Shown piece by piece: positions 45,903-56,848 of a DNA stretch of 64,000 nucleotides (positions are counted from its first letter, which is position 1; every line of letters begins with the position of its first letter). A program made the position numbers and the translations under genes. The stretch is from Nocardioides lijunqiniae (GTDB lineage: Bacteria > Actinomycetota > Actinomycetes > Propionibacteriales > Nocardioidaceae), in NCBI RefSeq assembly GCF_015024225.1, contig NZ_JACJGM010000021.1, positions 44,762-108,761 on the forward strand. Reading direction: 5' to 3'. The notes under the pieces are model-generated. The model was given only the letters and a program-made list of their open reading frames with translations. It was not told the origin of the DNA and searched no databases.

Positions 45903-47099
45903 GCCCTCGTGCGTCGGCAGCGCCCACGCCGACCACGGTGAGGTGCGGTCGCCCAGCAGGGTGGCCACCATCTGGCCCGTCATGCCGGGCACGCGCATCA
46001 CAGCCGGCGCGAGCAGGTCGCGCGGCCAGGCCAGCGGCGTGAGGTCGCTCTGGAAGACCGGCATCATCAGGCGGGTCAGCCACTGGTACCACCGCACGTG
46101 TCCGGCCCGGCCGGCGGCGTAGGCCGCGAGGGCGCGGGGCACGTCGGCCTGCCCGGCCAGGGCGTGGTCGAGCGCCCAGGCGTCTGCCAGCGCGAGGGAG
46201 GTGCCGGTGCCCAGCTGCGGGCTCATCGCGTGGGCGGCGTCGCCGACCAGGACCGCGCCTCGGGCACCGTCCACTCGGTACGGCGTGCGGGTGGCGACGT
46301 CGCGGTAGCCCGCCGGAAGGAGCTCCTCGACGCCGTCGAGCAGCGGCGCGAACCGGCCGGCGAGCGGACGGGCCCCCTCGCGCCAGGCGGGGAGCCCGCG
46401 GGTGACCACGGCGTGCATGTCGCGGCGCCGCACCGACCAGAAGACGGAGCTACGGTCCTGGCCGGTGGGCAGGACGCCGAGGTACTCGCGGGTGCCGCGC
46501 AGGCTCTGGAACAGGCAGTCGGCGGCGAGGGCCTCGGGGTCGTCGACGATCGCCCACAGGGCGCCGTACTCGTACTCGCGGTCGCGCACGGTGACGTTCA
46601 TGCTGCGCCGGACCGACGACCGGCTGCCGTCGCACCCCACCACCAGGTCGTACGACGAGTGGTCGCCCGAGGGGGTCTCGACCGTGACGCCGGCGGTGGT
46701 GGGCCGCACCCCCGACACCGGCACCCCCAGGTGGACCGGCACGCCGCGCGCCAGCACGGCCTCGTGCAGGAGCCCGAAGAGCGCGCCGCGATGGACCCCC
46801 AGCGCGGGCGCCGCGCCCGGCACGGCGTCGTAGCCGAAGTCGAGCAGCTCCCGACCGGTCGATGTCTCGATCCTGACCCGCGACACCGGTCGGGACACGG
46901 CGGCCAGCGGCTCCAGCAGGTCGATCCGGTCCAGCACGGCCTGCCCCATCGCCTGCAGCCAGATGCCGGCCCCCACCGGGCGCGGGTCCTCGGCCTGCTC
47001 GAGGACCGTCACGTCCACGCCGCGGTCGGCCAGCAGGCAGGCCAGCGTGGCGCCGCCCATGCCGAGTCCCACGATCCCGATGCGCATGGGCCGCACCAT
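45891..47099 (-). CDS. FAD-dependent monooxygenase (PHBH-like)
   Basis: 402 aa. FAD motif IVGLGMGGATLACLLADRG (~8-26), DG motif VVGCDGSRSSVRR (~157-169) and GD motif VLVGDAAHAMSPQLGTGTSLALADA (~288-312) define a class A flavoprotein hydroxylase. The internal ATG at 47087 (MRIGIVG) is an equally good start. It acts on an unknown aromatic or polyketide-like substrate with NAD(P)H and O2. Its 3' end overlaps the convergent RTX gene by 12 nt. Confidence 0.9.
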   Translation of the reverse strand: MVRPMRIGIVGLGMGGATLACLLADRGVDVTVLEQAEDPRPVGAGIWLQAMGQAVLDRIDLLEPLAAVSRPVSRVRIETSTGRELLDFGYDAVPGAAPALGVHRGALFGLLHEAVLARGVPVHLGVPVSGVRPTTAGVTVETPSGDHSSYDLVVGCDGSRSSVRRSMNVTVRDREYEYGALWAIVDDPEALAADCLFQSLRGTREYLGVLPTGQDRSSVFWSVRRRDMHAVVTRGLPAWREGARPLAGRFAPLLDGVEELLPAGYRDVATRTPYRVDGARGAVLVGDAAHAMSPQLGTGTSLALADAWALDHALAGQADVPRALAAYAAGRAGHVRWYQWLTRLMMPVFQSDLTPLAWPRDLLAPAVMRVPGMTGQMVATLLGDRTSPWSAWALPTHEGSAR

Positions 47100-47133
47100 T
47101 TCACATGCGGCTCCGACCGTGGAGACTCAGGCC

Positions 47134-47541
47134 ATGAGCGACTTCAACGACCAGGTCATCGCGGAGTTCCGGGCCAACCACGGCCAGGTGGGCGGGCCCT
47201 TCGAGGGCGCGCCGCTGCTGCTCCTGCACAGCACCGGCGCGAGGTCCGGCCAGGAGCGCGTCAGCCCGATGATGTACCTGCCCGAGGGGGAGCGCTACGT
47301 CGTGTTCGCGTCCAAGGCCGGCGCCGACGACCACCCCGACTGGTACCACAACCTCAAGGCCCACCCCGACGCCCGGATCGAGGTCGGGGACGACGAGGTG
47401 GCGGTGCGCGCCGTCGAGGTCACCGGCGTCGAGCGCGACCGGCTCTACGCCCAGCAGGCCGAGCTGTTCCCCGGGTTCAAGGAGTACGAGGCCAAGACCT
47501 CGCGGGTCATCCCGGTCGTCGCGCTGGTGCCTGCGGGCTGA
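47134..47541 (+). CDS. Deazaflavin (F420)-dependent nitroreductase-family protein
   Basis: 135 aa, GGAG upstream of the ATG at 47134. Split-barrel fold of the Ddn/FDOR-A type: APLLLLHSTGARSGQERVSPMMYLPEGERYVVFASKAGADDHPDWYHNLKAHPDARIEVG. Binds the F420 cofactor and reduces quinones or other small molecules. Its 3' end overlaps the convergent ceramidase-like gene by 35 nt. Confidence 0.92.
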   Translation: MSDFNDQVIAEFRANHGQVGGPFEGAPLLLLHSTGARSGQERVSPMMYLPEGERYVVFASKAGADDHPDWYHNLKAHPDARIEVGDDEVAVRAVEVTGVERDRLYAQQAELFPGFKEYEAKTSRVIPVVALVPAG

Positions 47542-48268
47542 GCTCACGCGGCGGTGCGCCCACCGGTCGCTCGCTGACGTAGAGGCGGAACAGGCACCAG
47601 GCGCTCACGGCGCAGAGCAGGTGCCACACGCCGTGGCCCTGGTAGAGCGACGTCGGGAAGCAGAGGGCCGAGCCGTCCTTGGCGGTGGTCCAGATCGCCA
47701 GCGCCACCAGGATGCTGCCCGTGGCCGCCCAGGCCCAGCGGGTGTCGAGGACGAGGCGTCCACCCCGGGCCACCCGCGACTCCAGCCACAGGGCGGTGGC
47801 CAGGCCGACGCCGAACGCGAGGTTGCCGGCGTGGCCCAGCCACGGCACCTCGCCGAGCAGCGCGACGAGCTCGCAGACGACCAGGACGGCGAGGTAGACG
47901 GCCGCGAGGAACGCCGGCCCCCGCTGCCAGTGCCGCATGGCGGCGTACGCGACGGCGAAGCCGGCGATGAGGTACATGCTGGCCATGTCGAGGTGCCCGC
48001 CGAGCTCGGTCTCGGTCGCGTGCATGGCCATGCTGGCCGGGCCCAGCAGCACCACCACGCAGGCGTACGCCGTGGCCAGCCCCGGCCGCCGGGCGAGCGT
48101 GCCGGCACCCAGCCCGCCGGGTCGTCCCGCCTGTCGGGCGACCAGGAGGCCGGCGACGACGAAGCCGAGGTTGCTGAGCGTGTTGACGGGCTGTCGCACC
48201 GTGCCCGTGGCGGCCTCGCAGAAGTCGGCTCCGCGGTCGACGTCCGCGCCCAGCCAGCCGCCGGCCAC
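47507..48268 (-). CDS. Ceramidase-like integral membrane protein (CREST type)
   Basis: 253 aa from GTG at 48268. Motifs of the alkaline ceramidase/CREST superfamily: DFCEAATG...QPVNTLSNLGFVVAG, SMAMHATETELGGHLDMASMY and GHGVWHLLCAVSAW, carrying Ser, His, Asp and His candidates for the zinc hydrolase site; seven helices overall. The in-frame sequence upstream is a further membrane helix (VWAGAVAFLSLGLLALAVAGG) without a standard start, so the true N-terminus may lie upstream at a CTG (48346). 82 nt downstream of gltA. Confidence 0.75.
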   Translation of the reverse strand: MAGGWLGADVDRGADFCEAATGTVRQPVNTLSNLGFVVAGLLVARQAGRPGGLGAGTLARRPGLATAYACVVVLLGPASMAMHATETELGGHLDMASMYLIAGFAVAYAAMRHWQRGPAFLAAVYLAVLVVCELVALLGEVPWLGHAGNLAFGVGLATALWLESRVARGGRLVLDTRWAWAATGSILVALAIWTTAKDGSALCFPTSLYQGHGVWHLLCAVSAWCLFRLYVSERPVGAPPRELSPQAPARRPG

Positions 48269-48350
48269 CGCCAGCGCGAGCAGTCCCAGGGACAGGAACG
48301 CGACAGCCCCCGCCCAGACGAGGGGCGGGGGCTGGCGGACGTTCAGCTGA

Positions 48351-49640
<1,290 letters not shown>

Positions 49641-49647
49641 GTCGTCC

Positions 49648-49653
49648 AACCTA
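49648..49653 (-). promoter_or_regulatory. Candidate -10 box of gltA (leaderless)
   Basis: TAGGTT on the minus strand with a 7-nt spacer to the GTG start. This also argues against translation from the TTG that lies within the box. Confidence 0.45.
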
Positions 49654-49759
49654 AACCGCGCATGGTCGGGGCGCGAACCCCGTGTCCATGTTCGTGCATC
49701 CGGGGCCTCGGGCGGGACCGCCCCGGGGCGGCCTCGCGCGAGGTCCCGCCCCCGGCGTT

Positions 49760-49789
49760 TTGACCCCCGTGGCGCGGGCGCCGTAGTCT
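49760..49789 (+). promoter_or_regulatory. Promoter of rplM-rpsI
   Basis: -35 TTGACC (49760-49765), 18-nt spacer, -10 TAGTCT (49784-49789): close to the housekeeping sigma consensus. Transcription from about 49796 would give a leader of ~150 nt before rplM. Upstream, GGGCGGGACC/GGTCCCGCCC (49710-49751) forms a long hairpin around GCCCCGGGGC. The 303-nt gltA-rplM gap has no gene. Confidence 0.65.
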
Positions 49790-49943
49790 TGCCGGTCGCG
49801 ACTCCTGCCGCGTCCGGACCTGCTCATGACGGCCCGGATGCAGTCCCGGACACCAAGCCGGGCCGTGTTCGTCAGAAGACGCAGCTCCACCGCCCGGAAG
49901 TCTCATCCGACGGGCCCCCACGAACGAAGAGAGAAGAACCGTC

Positions 49944-50387
49944 TTGCGCACGTACAGCCCCAAGCCCGGCGACATCCAGCGCGACTGGCACGTCATCGAC
50001 GCAGAGGACATCATCCTCGGCCGTCTCGCCGTCGAGGTCGCCACGCTCCTCCGCGGCAAGCACAAGCCGATCTACGCCCCGCACATGGACACCGGTGACT
50101 TCGTCATCGTCGTCAACGCGGAGAAGGTCGCCCTCACCGGCAGCAAGCGCACCACCAAGCTGGCCTACCGCCACTCCGGCTACCCGGGCGGTCTCACCTC
50201 CACGCCCATCGGCGAGGTCCTCGACAAGGACGCTCGCAAGGCGATCGAGAAGGCCGTGTGGGGCATGCTCCCCAAGAACAAGCTCGGCCGCGCCCTGATG
50301 AAGAAGCTCAAGGTCTACTCGGGCCCGAACCACCCGCACTCGGCCCAGCAGGCCGTCCCCTTCGAGATCTCGCAGATCTCCCAGTAA
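49944..50387 (+). CDS. rplM: 50S ribosomal protein L13
   Basis: 147 aa from a TTG start that restores the conserved N-terminus [19 protein letters not shown]; purine-rich GAAGAGAGAAGAA lies upstream. [31 protein letters not shown] and RHSGYPGGL are family motifs. An early 50S assembly protein. Paired with rpsI 33 nt downstream, the universal order. Confidence 0.97.
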   Translation: MRTYSPKPGDIQRDWHVIDAEDIILGRLAVEVATLLRGKHKPIYAPHMDTGDFVIVVNAEKVALTGSKRTTKLAYRHSGYPGGLTSTPIGEVLDKDARKAIEKAVWGMLPKNKLGRALMKKLKVYSGPNHPHSAQQAVPFEISQISQ

Positions 50388-50420
50388 TCATCGACGTCGA
50401 AAGCAAGGTTGAGGAACACA

Positions 50421-50921
50421 GTGGCTGACACCAGCACCGAGGTCGAGGAGACCTACGAGACCGACGAGCAGGGCGTTGCCTACAGCTCCGAGAGCTCCGC
50501 GTCCGCGGACACCCCCGCCCGCCCGGCGACGATCGCCCCCGCGGCGGCCACCGGTCGCCGCAAGGAGGCCGTCGCCCGCGTGCGCATCGTCCCCGGCACC
50601 GGCGTGTGGACCGTCAACGGTCGCACGCTCGACTCCTACTTCCCGAACAAGCTGCACCAGCAGGTCGTCAACGAGCCGTTCGCCGAGCTTCAGCTCGAGG
50701 GCCGCTTCGACGTCATCGCGCGCATCCACGGCGGCGGCATCACCGGTCAGGCCGGCGCCCTGCGCCTCGGCGTGGCCCGCTGCCTGAACTGGATCGACAC
50801 CGAGGCCAACCGCCCGGCCCTCAAGAAGGCCGGTCTGCTGACCCGCGACGCCCGCGTCATCGAGCGCAAGAAGGCCGGTCTCAAGAAGGCCCGCAAGGCG
50901 CCTCAGTTCAGCAAGCGCTGA
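50421..50921 (+). CDS. rpsI: 30S ribosomal protein S9
   Basis: 166 aa from GTG at 50421 with TTGAGGAACA upstream. The first ~45 residues are an acidic Ser/Glu/Thr-rich extension common in actinobacteria; the S9 core runs from [17 protein letters not shown] to the conserved APQFSKR end that contacts P-site tRNA. Confidence 0.97.
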   Translation: MADTSTEVEETYETDEQGVAYSSESSASADTPARPATIAPAAATGRRKEAVARVRIVPGTGVWTVNGRTLDSYFPNKLHQQVVNEPFAELQLEGRFDVIARIHGGGITGQAGALRLGVARCLNWIDTEANRPALKKAGLLTRDARVIERKKAGLKKARKAPQFSKR

Positions 50922-50938
50922 TCGCGGCGTAGCACCAC

Positions 50939-52285
50939 ATGCCGCGCATCTTCGGCACGGACGGGGTCCGGGGCCTGGCCAACGGTCATCTGACCGCTGA
51001 GCTGGCCCTGGACCTTTCCGTTGCCGCCGCCCGCGTCCTCGTCGACCGCGGGGAGTACGCCGGGCCACGGCCGATCGCCGTGGTCGGGCGGGACACCCGG
51101 ATCTCGGGGCAGTTCCTCGAGCACGCCGTCGTGGCGGGGCTGGCCTCGGCCGGCGTCGACGTCGTGCGGCTGCGGGTGCTGCCGACGCCGGGCGTCGCCT
51201 ACATGACCCACGCCCTGGGCGCCGACCTGGGCGTGGTCATCAGCGCCTCGCACAACCCGATGCCCGACAACGGCATCAAGTTCCTCTCCCGCGGCGGCCT
51301 CAAGCTGGACGACGCCGTCGAGCGCGACATCGAGGCGCACCTCGAGATGGCCTGGGAGCGCCCGACCGGCGGCGAGGTCGGCCGCGTCTCGCCGTACGCC
51401 ACCCCGGTCGAGGAGTACGTCGACCACCTGCTCTCCACGATCCAGCGGCCGCTGAGCGGCCTCAAGGTGGTCCTGGACTGCGCCCACGGCGCCGCCCACG
51501 AGGCCGGCCCCCGGGCGCTGCGGCTGGCCGGCGCGGAGGTCGTCGCGATCGGCGTCGAGCCGGACGGGCTCAACATCAACGACGGCTGCGGCTCCACCCA
51601 CCTCGGCCCCCTGCGCGAGGCCGTGCTGGAGCACGGCGCCGACGTCGGCTTCGCGCTCGACGGCGACGCCGACCGCTGCCTCGCGGTCGACCACGAGGGC
51701 AACACCGTCGACGGCGACCAGATCCTCGCGGTCCTCGCGATCGGGATGGCCGAGTCCGGGCTCCTGGTCAAGGACACCGTCGTGGCCACCGTGATGAGCA
51801 ACCTCGGGTTCGTGCAGGCCATGAAGGCCGCCGGTCTCGGGGTGCGCCAGACCAAGGTCGGCGACCGCTACGTCCTCGAGGCCATGCGCGTCTCCGGCTA
51901 CACGCTCGGCGGCGAGCAGTCCGGCCACGTGATCATGAGCGACCACGCCACCACCGGCGACGGCATCCTCACCGCCCTGCACGTCCTCGACCGGATGGTG
52001 GCGACCGGCCAGAGCCTCGCCTCGCTGGCGGGGGTCGTGACCCGGCTGCCTCAGGTGCTCGTCAACGTGCCCGGGGTCGACAAGACCCGCGCCGACGACG
52101 ACCCGGTCCTCGCCGCGGCCGTCGCGGAGGAGGAGTACGCCCTCGGCGACACCGGCCGGGTGCTGCTGCGCCCCTCCGGCACCGAGTCCCTGGTCCGGGT
52201 CATGGTCGAGGCGCCGACCCAGGAGCTCGCCCAGGACGTCGCCGACCGGCTCGCCGCCGTCGTGCTCGCCCAGCTCGCGCTCTGA
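50939..52285 (+). CDS. glmM: Phosphoglucosamine mutase
   Basis: 448 aa, [15 protein letters not shown] start. Active-site Ser104 lies in [16 protein letters not shown], the metal loop DGDADR is present, and the C-terminal phosphate loop [12 protein letters not shown] is intact. It converts glucosamine-6-P to glucosamine-1-P for peptidoglycan precursors, working after GlmS encoded 1.2 kb downstream. Only 17 nt after rpsI. Confidence 0.97.
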   Translation: MPRIFGTDGVRGLANGHLTAELALDLSVAAARVLVDRGEYAGPRPIAVVGRDTRISGQFLEHAVVAGLASAGVDVVRLRVLPTPGVAYMTHALGADLGVVISASHNPMPDNGIKFLSRGGLKLDDAVERDIEAHLEMAWERPTGGEVGRVSPYATPVEEYVDHLLSTIQRPLSGLKVVLDCAHGAAHEAGPRALRLAGAEVVAIGVEPDGLNINDGCGSTHLGPLREAVLEHGADVGFALDGDADRCLAVDHEGNTVDGDQILAVLAIGMAESGLLVKDTVVATVMSNLGFVQAMKAAGLGVRQTKVGDRYVLEAMRVSGYTLGGEQSGHVIMSDHATTGDGILTALHVLDRMVATGQSLASLAGVVTRLPQVLVNVPGVDKTRADDDPVLAAAVAEEEYALGDTGRVLLRPSGTESLVRVMVEAPTQELAQDVADRLAAVVLAQLAL

Positions 52286-52310
52286 CGCGGAGCGTCTCGC
52301 CCTCGCGGGG

Positions 52311-52379
52311 GAGTTTCACCGGGTACCCGGTGAAACTCACGCTTCCGGCAGGAAGCTTCGGCCGGGAAGCGTGAGTTTC
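52311..52379. terminator. Overlapping alternative hairpins after glmM
   Basis: Palindrome A, GAGTTTCACCGGGT/ACCCGGTGAAACTC (52311-52338), is 14 bp with no spacer. Hairpin B pairs GAAACTCACGCTTCC (52332-52346) with GGAAGCGTGAGTTTC (52365-52379), 15 bp. The segment 52332-52338 belongs to both, so A and B exclude each other. Lies between convergent glmM and coaA; probably a bidirectional terminator. The rest of the 172-nt gap is featureless. Confidence 0.6.
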
Positions 52380-52457
52380 CGCCGGGCAGTGGGGCGCGAG
52401 GGACGGAAGTGACGGGCGCTCTGCGCAGTCGGCGCGCTCCCCCCGTCGAATGGGTCG

Positions 52458-53444
52458 CTACAGCTTGCGCAGCCGGACGTAGCGGACCGAGTGGTCCCGG
52501 TCCTTGCGCAGCACCAGCGTGGCGCGCGAGCGGGTGGGCAGGATGTTCTCGACCAGGTTGGGGCCGTTGATGCCGTCCCAGATGCGCTCGGCCTCGGCGA
52601 CCGCCTCCTCCTGGGTCAACGCGCCGTACTTCGCGAAGTAGGAGCCTGGGTCGCGGAACGCCGTCTCGCGCAGGCGCAGGAACCGCGAGACGTACCAGTC
52701 GCGGATCTTGTCGCGCCCGGCGTCGACGTAGACGGAGAAGTCGAAGAAGTCGCTCAGCGTCAGCCCGGCGGTGCCGTCCTCGCGCACGCGCGCCGGCTGG
52801 AGGACGTTGAGGCCCTCGATGATGACGATGTCGGGGCGCTTGACGACGACCTTCTCGCCGGGGACGACGTCGTAGACGAGGTGGGAGTACGTCGGTGCCT
52901 CGACCTCGTCCTTGCCCGACTTGATGTCCACCACGAAGCGCAGCAGGGCGCGACGGTCGTAGGACTCGGGGAAGCCCTTGCGGTGCATCAGGCCGCGGCG
53001 CTCGAGCTCATGGTTGGGGTAGAGGAAGCCGTCGGTGGTGATCAGGGCGACGTTGGGGTGCTCGGGCCAGTGGGCCAGCATCTGCTGCAGCACGCGCGCG
53101 GTGGTCGACTTGCCGACCGCCACGGAGCCAGCGAGCCCGATCACGAACGGCGTGCGAGGCGGGTTGCGCTGGTGCAGGAACGCCTCCTGCTCGCGGTGCA
53201 GCTTGCCCGCGGCCTCGACGTACAGGCTCAGCAGCCGGCTCAGCGGCAGGTAGACCTCCTGGACCTCGTCGAGGTCCAGCTGGTCGCCGAGCCCGCGCAG
53301 GTTGCGGATCTCCTCGACGCTGAGCGGGTTCTCGGTCTCCGCGGCCAGCGCAGCCCACGCCGCACGGTCCAGCTCGACGTACGGCGAGCTCTCCCGGTGT
53401 GCGTCGTCGTGGCCACCGTTGCGATGGCCCCCGCCTGTCGACAT
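52458..53444 (-). CDS. coaA: Type I pantothenate kinase
   Basis: 328 aa. P-loop GSVAVGKS at 106-113, then [20 protein letters not shown] and HLVYDV, all CoaA signatures. It phosphorylates pantothenate, the first and controlling step of CoA synthesis. The N-terminal ~20 residues are His/Gly-rich and may be disordered. Divergent from glmS, 65 nt apart. Confidence 0.97.
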   Translation of the reverse strand: MSTGGGHRNGGHDDAHRESSPYVELDRAAWAALAAETENPLSVEEIRNLRGLGDQLDLDEVQEVYLPLSRLLSLYVEAAGKLHREQEAFLHQRNPPRTPFVIGLAGSVAVGKSTTARVLQQMLAHWPEHPNVALITTDGFLYPNHELERRGLMHRKGFPESYDRRALLRFVVDIKSGKDEVEAPTYSHLVYDVVPGEKVVVKRPDIVIIEGLNVLQPARVREDGTAGLTLSDFFDFSVYVDAGRDKIRDWYVSRFLRLRETAFRDPGSYFAKYGALTQEEAVAEAERIWDGINGPNLVENILPTRSRATLVLRKDRDHSVRYVRLRKL

Positions 53445-53496
53445 GCGGGGATTCTTGCAGCAGCGGGTGCGGGCCGGAGGAGCGGCGTCCCACCCT

Positions 53497-53502
53497 TACA
53501 GT
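53497..53502 (+). promoter_or_regulatory. Candidate -10 box of glmS (leaderless)
   Basis: TACAGT with a 7-nt spacer (GGGGCCC) to the glmS ATG; no separate ribosome site. Confidence 0.45.
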
Positions 53503-53509
53503 GGGGCCC

Positions 53510-55354
53510 ATGTGTGGCATCGTCGGATACGTGGGCCCGAAGCAGGCCCAGCAGGTCGTCATCGAGGGTCTGCGACGGTTGGAGTACCGCGGCTACGACT
53601 CGGCGGGCGTGGCCCTCGTGGTCCAGGGCACGCTGGCCTCGGAGAAGCGCGCCGGCAAGCTCGCCAACCTCGAGAAGGCCATCGCCGACGCACCGCTCCC
53701 GGAGTCGACCACCGGCATCGGACACACCCGCTGGGCCACGCACGGCGCGCCCAACGACGCCAACGCGCACCCCCACGCCGGCGGCGCGCGCCGCGTGGCG
53801 CTCGTGCACAACGGGATCATCGAGAACTTCGCGACCCTGCGCACTGAGATCGAGACCTCCGGCGGCGTGCTGCTCTCCGAGACCGACACCGAGGTCGCCG
53901 CCCACCTGCTCGAGACGCTGGTCGTCTCCGGCCTCGACCTGACGACCGCCATGCAGGAGGTCTGCCGCCGCCTCGAGGGCGCCTTCACGCTCGTCGCGGT
54001 CGACAGCCAGGACCCCGACCGGGTCGTCGCGGCGCGCCGCAGCTCGCCGCTGGTGGTCGGCATCGGCGACGGGGAGAACTTCCTGGGCTCCGACGTGGCG
54101 GCGTTCATCGAGCACACCCGCGAGGCCATGGAGCTCGGCCAGGACCAGGTCGTCACGATCACCCGCGAGGGCGTGGAGGTCACCGACTTCGACGGCGCGC
54201 CCTCGGAGGGCAAGCGCTACCACGTCACCTGGGACCTGTCGGCCGCCGAGAAGGACGGCCACGACTGGTTCATGCGCAAGGAGATCTTCGAGCAGCCGCG
54301 CGCGGTCGCGGACTCCCTGCTGGGGCGACGCAACGAGGAGGGGTTGCTGCAGCTCGACGAGATGCGCCTGTCCGACGACGAGATCCGCGACGTCGACAAG
54401 ATCATCATCATCGCCTGCGGCACGTCGTTCTACGCCGGCATGGTGGCCAAGTACGCCATCGAGCACTGGACGCGCGTGCCCGTCGAGGTCGAGCTGGCCT
54501 CGGAGTTCCGCTACCGCGACCCGATCCTCGACTACTCCACCCTGATCGTGGCGATTAGCCAGTCGGGCGAGACCGCCGACACCCTCCAGGCCATCCGGCA
54601 CGCCCGCACCCAGCGCTCCAAGGTGCTGGCGATCTGCAACACCAACGGCTCGACCATCCCGCGCGAGTCCGACGCGGTGATCTACACCCACGCCGGCCCC
54701 GAGATCGGCGTCGCCTCCACCAAGGGCTTCCTCACCCAGCTCGTCGCCTGCTACCTGCTGGCCCTCTACGTCGCCCAGGTCAAGGGCACCCGCTACGGCG
54801 ACGAGATCGACGAGATCATGCAGCAGCTCGAGGCCATGCCGGGCCACATCGAGACGGTGCTGGAGTCCGCGGAGACCGTCTACGACCTCGCCCGCAGCCA
54901 CCTCGACACCCGCTCGGTGCTCTTCCTCGGCCGCCACGCCGGCTACCCGGTGGCCCTCGAGGGCGCGCTGAAGCTCAAGGAGCTCGCCTACATCCACGCC
55001 GAGGGCTTCGCCGCGGGCGAGCTCAAGCACGGGCCGATCGCCCTGATCGAGGAGGGGCTGCCGGTCCTGTGCGTCGTACCTCCCCAGGGTCGCGACCAGC
55101 TCCACGGCAAGATGATCAGCGGCATCCAGGAGGTCCGGGCCCGCGGTGCGCGCACGATCTGCCTGGCCGAGGAGGGCGACACCTCGATCGAGCCGTACGC
55201 CGACGTGCTGATCCGACTGCCGAAGGTCCCGGTCCTGCTCCAGCCGCTGGTCTCGGTCGTGCCGCTCCAGCTGTTCGCCTGCGAGCTGGCGACCGCCATG
55301 GGCCACGACGTCGACCAGCCCCGCAACCTCGCCAAGTCCGTCACCGTCGAGTGA
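53510..55354 (+). CDS. glmS: Glutamine-fructose-6-phosphate aminotransferase
   Basis: 614 aa. The ATG at 53510 is fixed because the catalytic N-terminal Cys2 must follow Met (MCGIVGYVG). Glutaminase domain ~1-240 ([18 protein letters not shown]), then two SIS sugar-isomerase domains ([43 protein letters not shown]). It makes glucosamine-6-P for cell-wall synthesis. No GlmS ribozyme is visible in the 65-nt upstream gap. Confidence 0.97.
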   Translation: MCGIVGYVGPKQAQQVVIEGLRRLEYRGYDSAGVALVVQGTLASEKRAGKLANLEKAIADAPLPESTTGIGHTRWATHGAPNDANAHPHAGGARRVALVHNGIIENFATLRTEIETSGGVLLSETDTEVAAHLLETLVVSGLDLTTAMQEVCRRLEGAFTLVAVDSQDPDRVVAARRSSPLVVGIGDGENFLGSDVAAFIEHTREAMELGQDQVVTITREGVEVTDFDGAPSEGKRYHVTWDLSAAEKDGHDWFMRKEIFEQPRAVADSLLGRRNEEGLLQLDEMRLSDDEIRDVDKIIIIACGTSFYAGMVAKYAIEHWTRVPVEVELASEFRYRDPILDYSTLIVAISQSGETADTLQAIRHARTQRSKVLAICNTNGSTIPRESDAVIYTHAGPEIGVASTKGFLTQLVACYLLALYVAQVKGTRYGDEIDEIMQQLEAMPGHIETVLESAETVYDLARSHLDTRSVLFLGRHAGYPVALEGALKLKELAYIHAEGFAAGELKHGPIALIEEGLPVLCVVPPQGRDQLHGKMISGIQEVRARGARTICLAEEGDTSIEPYADVLIRLPKVPVLLQPLVSVVPLQLFACELATAMGHDVDQPRNLAKSVTVE

Positions 55355-55382
55355 GCCGGCACCGAGTGAGCGGGCACCGACC

Positions 55383-55736
55383 GTGGCGGTGATCGGCGTC
55401 GGCATCGACGTGGTCGACATCGAGCGCTTCGGCGAGTCCCTGGAGCGCACGCCCGGTCTCTCCGCCCGCCTCTTCACCCCCGCCGAGGCGAGCCGCCCGC
55501 TGGCGTCCCTGGCCGCGCGCTTCGCCGCCAAGGAGGCCGTGGCCAAGGCCCTCGGCGCGCCGGTCGGCATGTCGTGGCAGGACGCGGAGGTCGTCAACGA
55601 GGCGTCCGGCCGTCCCCTGCTCGAGATCCGCGGCTCCGTGGCCGCCCGTGCCGCCGAGCTCGGCGTCGCCCACGTCCACCTCTCCCTCTCCCACGACGCC
55701 GGCATCGCGTCCGCCGTCGTCGTCCTCGAGTCCTGA
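55383..55736 (+). CDS. acpS: Holo-[acyl-carrier-protein] synthase
   Basis: 117 aa from GTG at 55383. Mg/CoA ligands Asp9 ([12 protein letters not shown]) and Glu51 ([13 protein letters not shown]) are in place; C-terminal HLSLSHD motif conserved. Transfers phosphopantetheine from CoA to acyl carrier protein. The glmS-acpS gap contains a near-perfect 15-nt tandem repeat (GAGTGAGCsGGCACC, from about 55350). Confidence 0.95.
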   Translation: MAVIGVGIDVVDIERFGESLERTPGLSARLFTPAEASRPLASLAARFAAKEAVAKALGAPVGMSWQDAEVVNEASGRPLLEIRGSVAARAAELGVAHVHLSLSHDAGIASAVVVLES

Positions 55737-55780
55737 CCCCTCCGGCGTAGCTTCTGGTACGGGTTGGGCGGGTTGGGACA

Positions 55781-55832
55781 TGGGTCGTGTGCCGGAGGCA
55801 GCGCTGCGGCGCTGCGTGGGGCACACGACCCA
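55781..55832. repeat. Palindromic element copy 1
   Basis: 52 nt with perfect 13-bp arms TGGGTCGTGTGCC/GGCACACGACCCA (55781-55793, 55820-55832). AGGCAGCG lies just inside the left arm. Intergenic, between acpS and the AbiEi-like gene. Confidence 0.85.
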
Positions 55833-55902
55833 GGTGGCGCGCGGCCTCGATCCCGCAGCTGGGTCAGTCGGATGCGGTGGTGGGTCGCGCGGGCCTGGGG
55901 GT

Positions 55903-55952
55903 GGGTCGTGTGCCGCAGGCAGCGTCAGGCCGCCGCGCCTGGCACACGACCC
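55903..55952. repeat. Palindromic element copy 2, overlapping a gene end
   Basis: 50 nt, perfect 12-bp arms GGGTCGTGTGCC/GGCACACGACCC with AGGCAGCG inside. Its right arm supplies the last codons (GRVPGAAA) and stop of the minus-strand gene at 55925. Confidence 0.85.
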
Positions 55953-56848
55953 GGCAGACCCAGCGCCACCAGGTCGATCGCGACCTCCCCAGGCTCGTGG
56001 CGCAGCTCGAAGGCGGAGCAGCGCAGGATGGTCCGCGTCGACGTGGTGATGCGGCGTGCGCGTCGGAGGTCGGCGCGCCACTCGAGCGCCTCCATGTGGA
56101 ACGACCCGTCCACCCCCAGCACGAGCACGGAGCCGTCGGGCAGGTCCCACTCGCAGTCGGTCCACCGCACCTTGCCCGCGCGATCGGTGCGCGGCCGCTG
56201 GCGCAGGGGGAAGGGCATGGCGAAGCGCAGGCACATGCGACGCACGTCGAGCTCCGCCATCGACTGGACCCCGTCGTCGATGGAGCTCAGCGTGGCCTTG
56301 AAGGGCTTGGCCCGCCGCAGTGGCCGCAGCTGGTCGACCCACTCGACCAGCCGTGCCGCCGTGGTCAGCCGCTGCTGCACGACGGCCGCCAGGATGCCGT
56401 GAGCGGCACGGGGCTCAGCCTCGTACGCAGCCCAGAGGAGCACCGCGGGCTCGAGATGGCAGCGGGGCAGCCCGGGCCGCGGCGAGCGGAGCCGCTCGTA
56501 CGGTCGTCGGGTACGGAAGAACCGCACACCGTCGACGGGCTCGAAGGCCAGCTCGTCGTCCACCAGCACGCACACCTGACGCCGCGGCCACCCGTCCAGC
56601 CCGTGCGTCGCCGCGGCGGTGAGTCCGCCCAGCATGCTGCGTGGCCCCGCGTGCAGCACGGCGAGCCACAGTCGCTGCGTCGGGTCGAGGGTCCCGGTCG
56701 TGACGCTGATGACTCGCGGCGTCCGCTCGGCCCACCGTCCGGCTGCGAGGTTGTTGCGGACGCGACCCCAGTCGACGCCGCGGTCGTTGAGCTGGCGGCG
56801 CGCGACCAGCCCGCGCTGCTCGCGGAGCAGCTGTTCCAGTGACTGCAT
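55925..56848 (-). CDS. AbiEi-like N-terminus with DUF559/Vsr-like nuclease-fold C-terminus
   Basis: 307 aa, ATG at 56848. The N-terminus (SLEQLLREQRGLVARRQLNDRGVDWGRVRNNLAAGRWAERTPRVI) resembles the winged-helix of AbiEi-type proteins. The C-terminal ~110 residues (MAELDVRRMCLRF...WTDCEWDLPDGSVLVLGVDGSFHMEALEWRADLRR) resemble DUF559 nucleases. The usual E in VEVDG is Gly here (LGVDG), so activity is doubtful. No cognate toxin gene is adjacent. It interrupts a housekeeping stretch between acpS and nnr and is flanked on both sides by copies of a palindromic element, one of which forms its 3' end. Confidence 0.75.
   Translation of the reverse strand: MQSLEQLLREQRGLVARRQLNDRGVDWGRVRNNLAAGRWAERTPRVISVTTGTLDPTQRLWLAVLHAGPRSMLGGLTAAATHGLDGWPRRQVCVLVDDELAFEPVDGVRFFRTRRPYERLRSPRPGLPRCHLEPAVLLWAAYEAEPRAAHGILAAVVQQRLTTAARLVEWVDQLRPLRRAKPFKATLSSIDDGVQSMAELDVRRMCLRFAMPFPLRQRPRTDRAGKVRWTDCEWDLPDGSVLVLGVDGSFHMEALEWRADLRRARRITTSTRTILRCSAFELRHEPGEVAIDLVALGLPGRVPGAAA

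Noticed and set aside
53445..53509. glmS ribozyme
   Set aside because: The gap is only 65 nt and appears leaderless; there is no room for the ribozyme.
53240..55705. 821-codon minus-strand open frame opposite glmS
   Set aside because: Antisense shadow of glmS and acpS; translation is compositionally biased and has no recognisable motif.
55925..56848. Complete AbiE type IV toxin-antitoxin pair
   Set aside because: Only the antitoxin-like N-terminus is seen; no nucleotidyltransferase-like AbiEii gene is adjacent.
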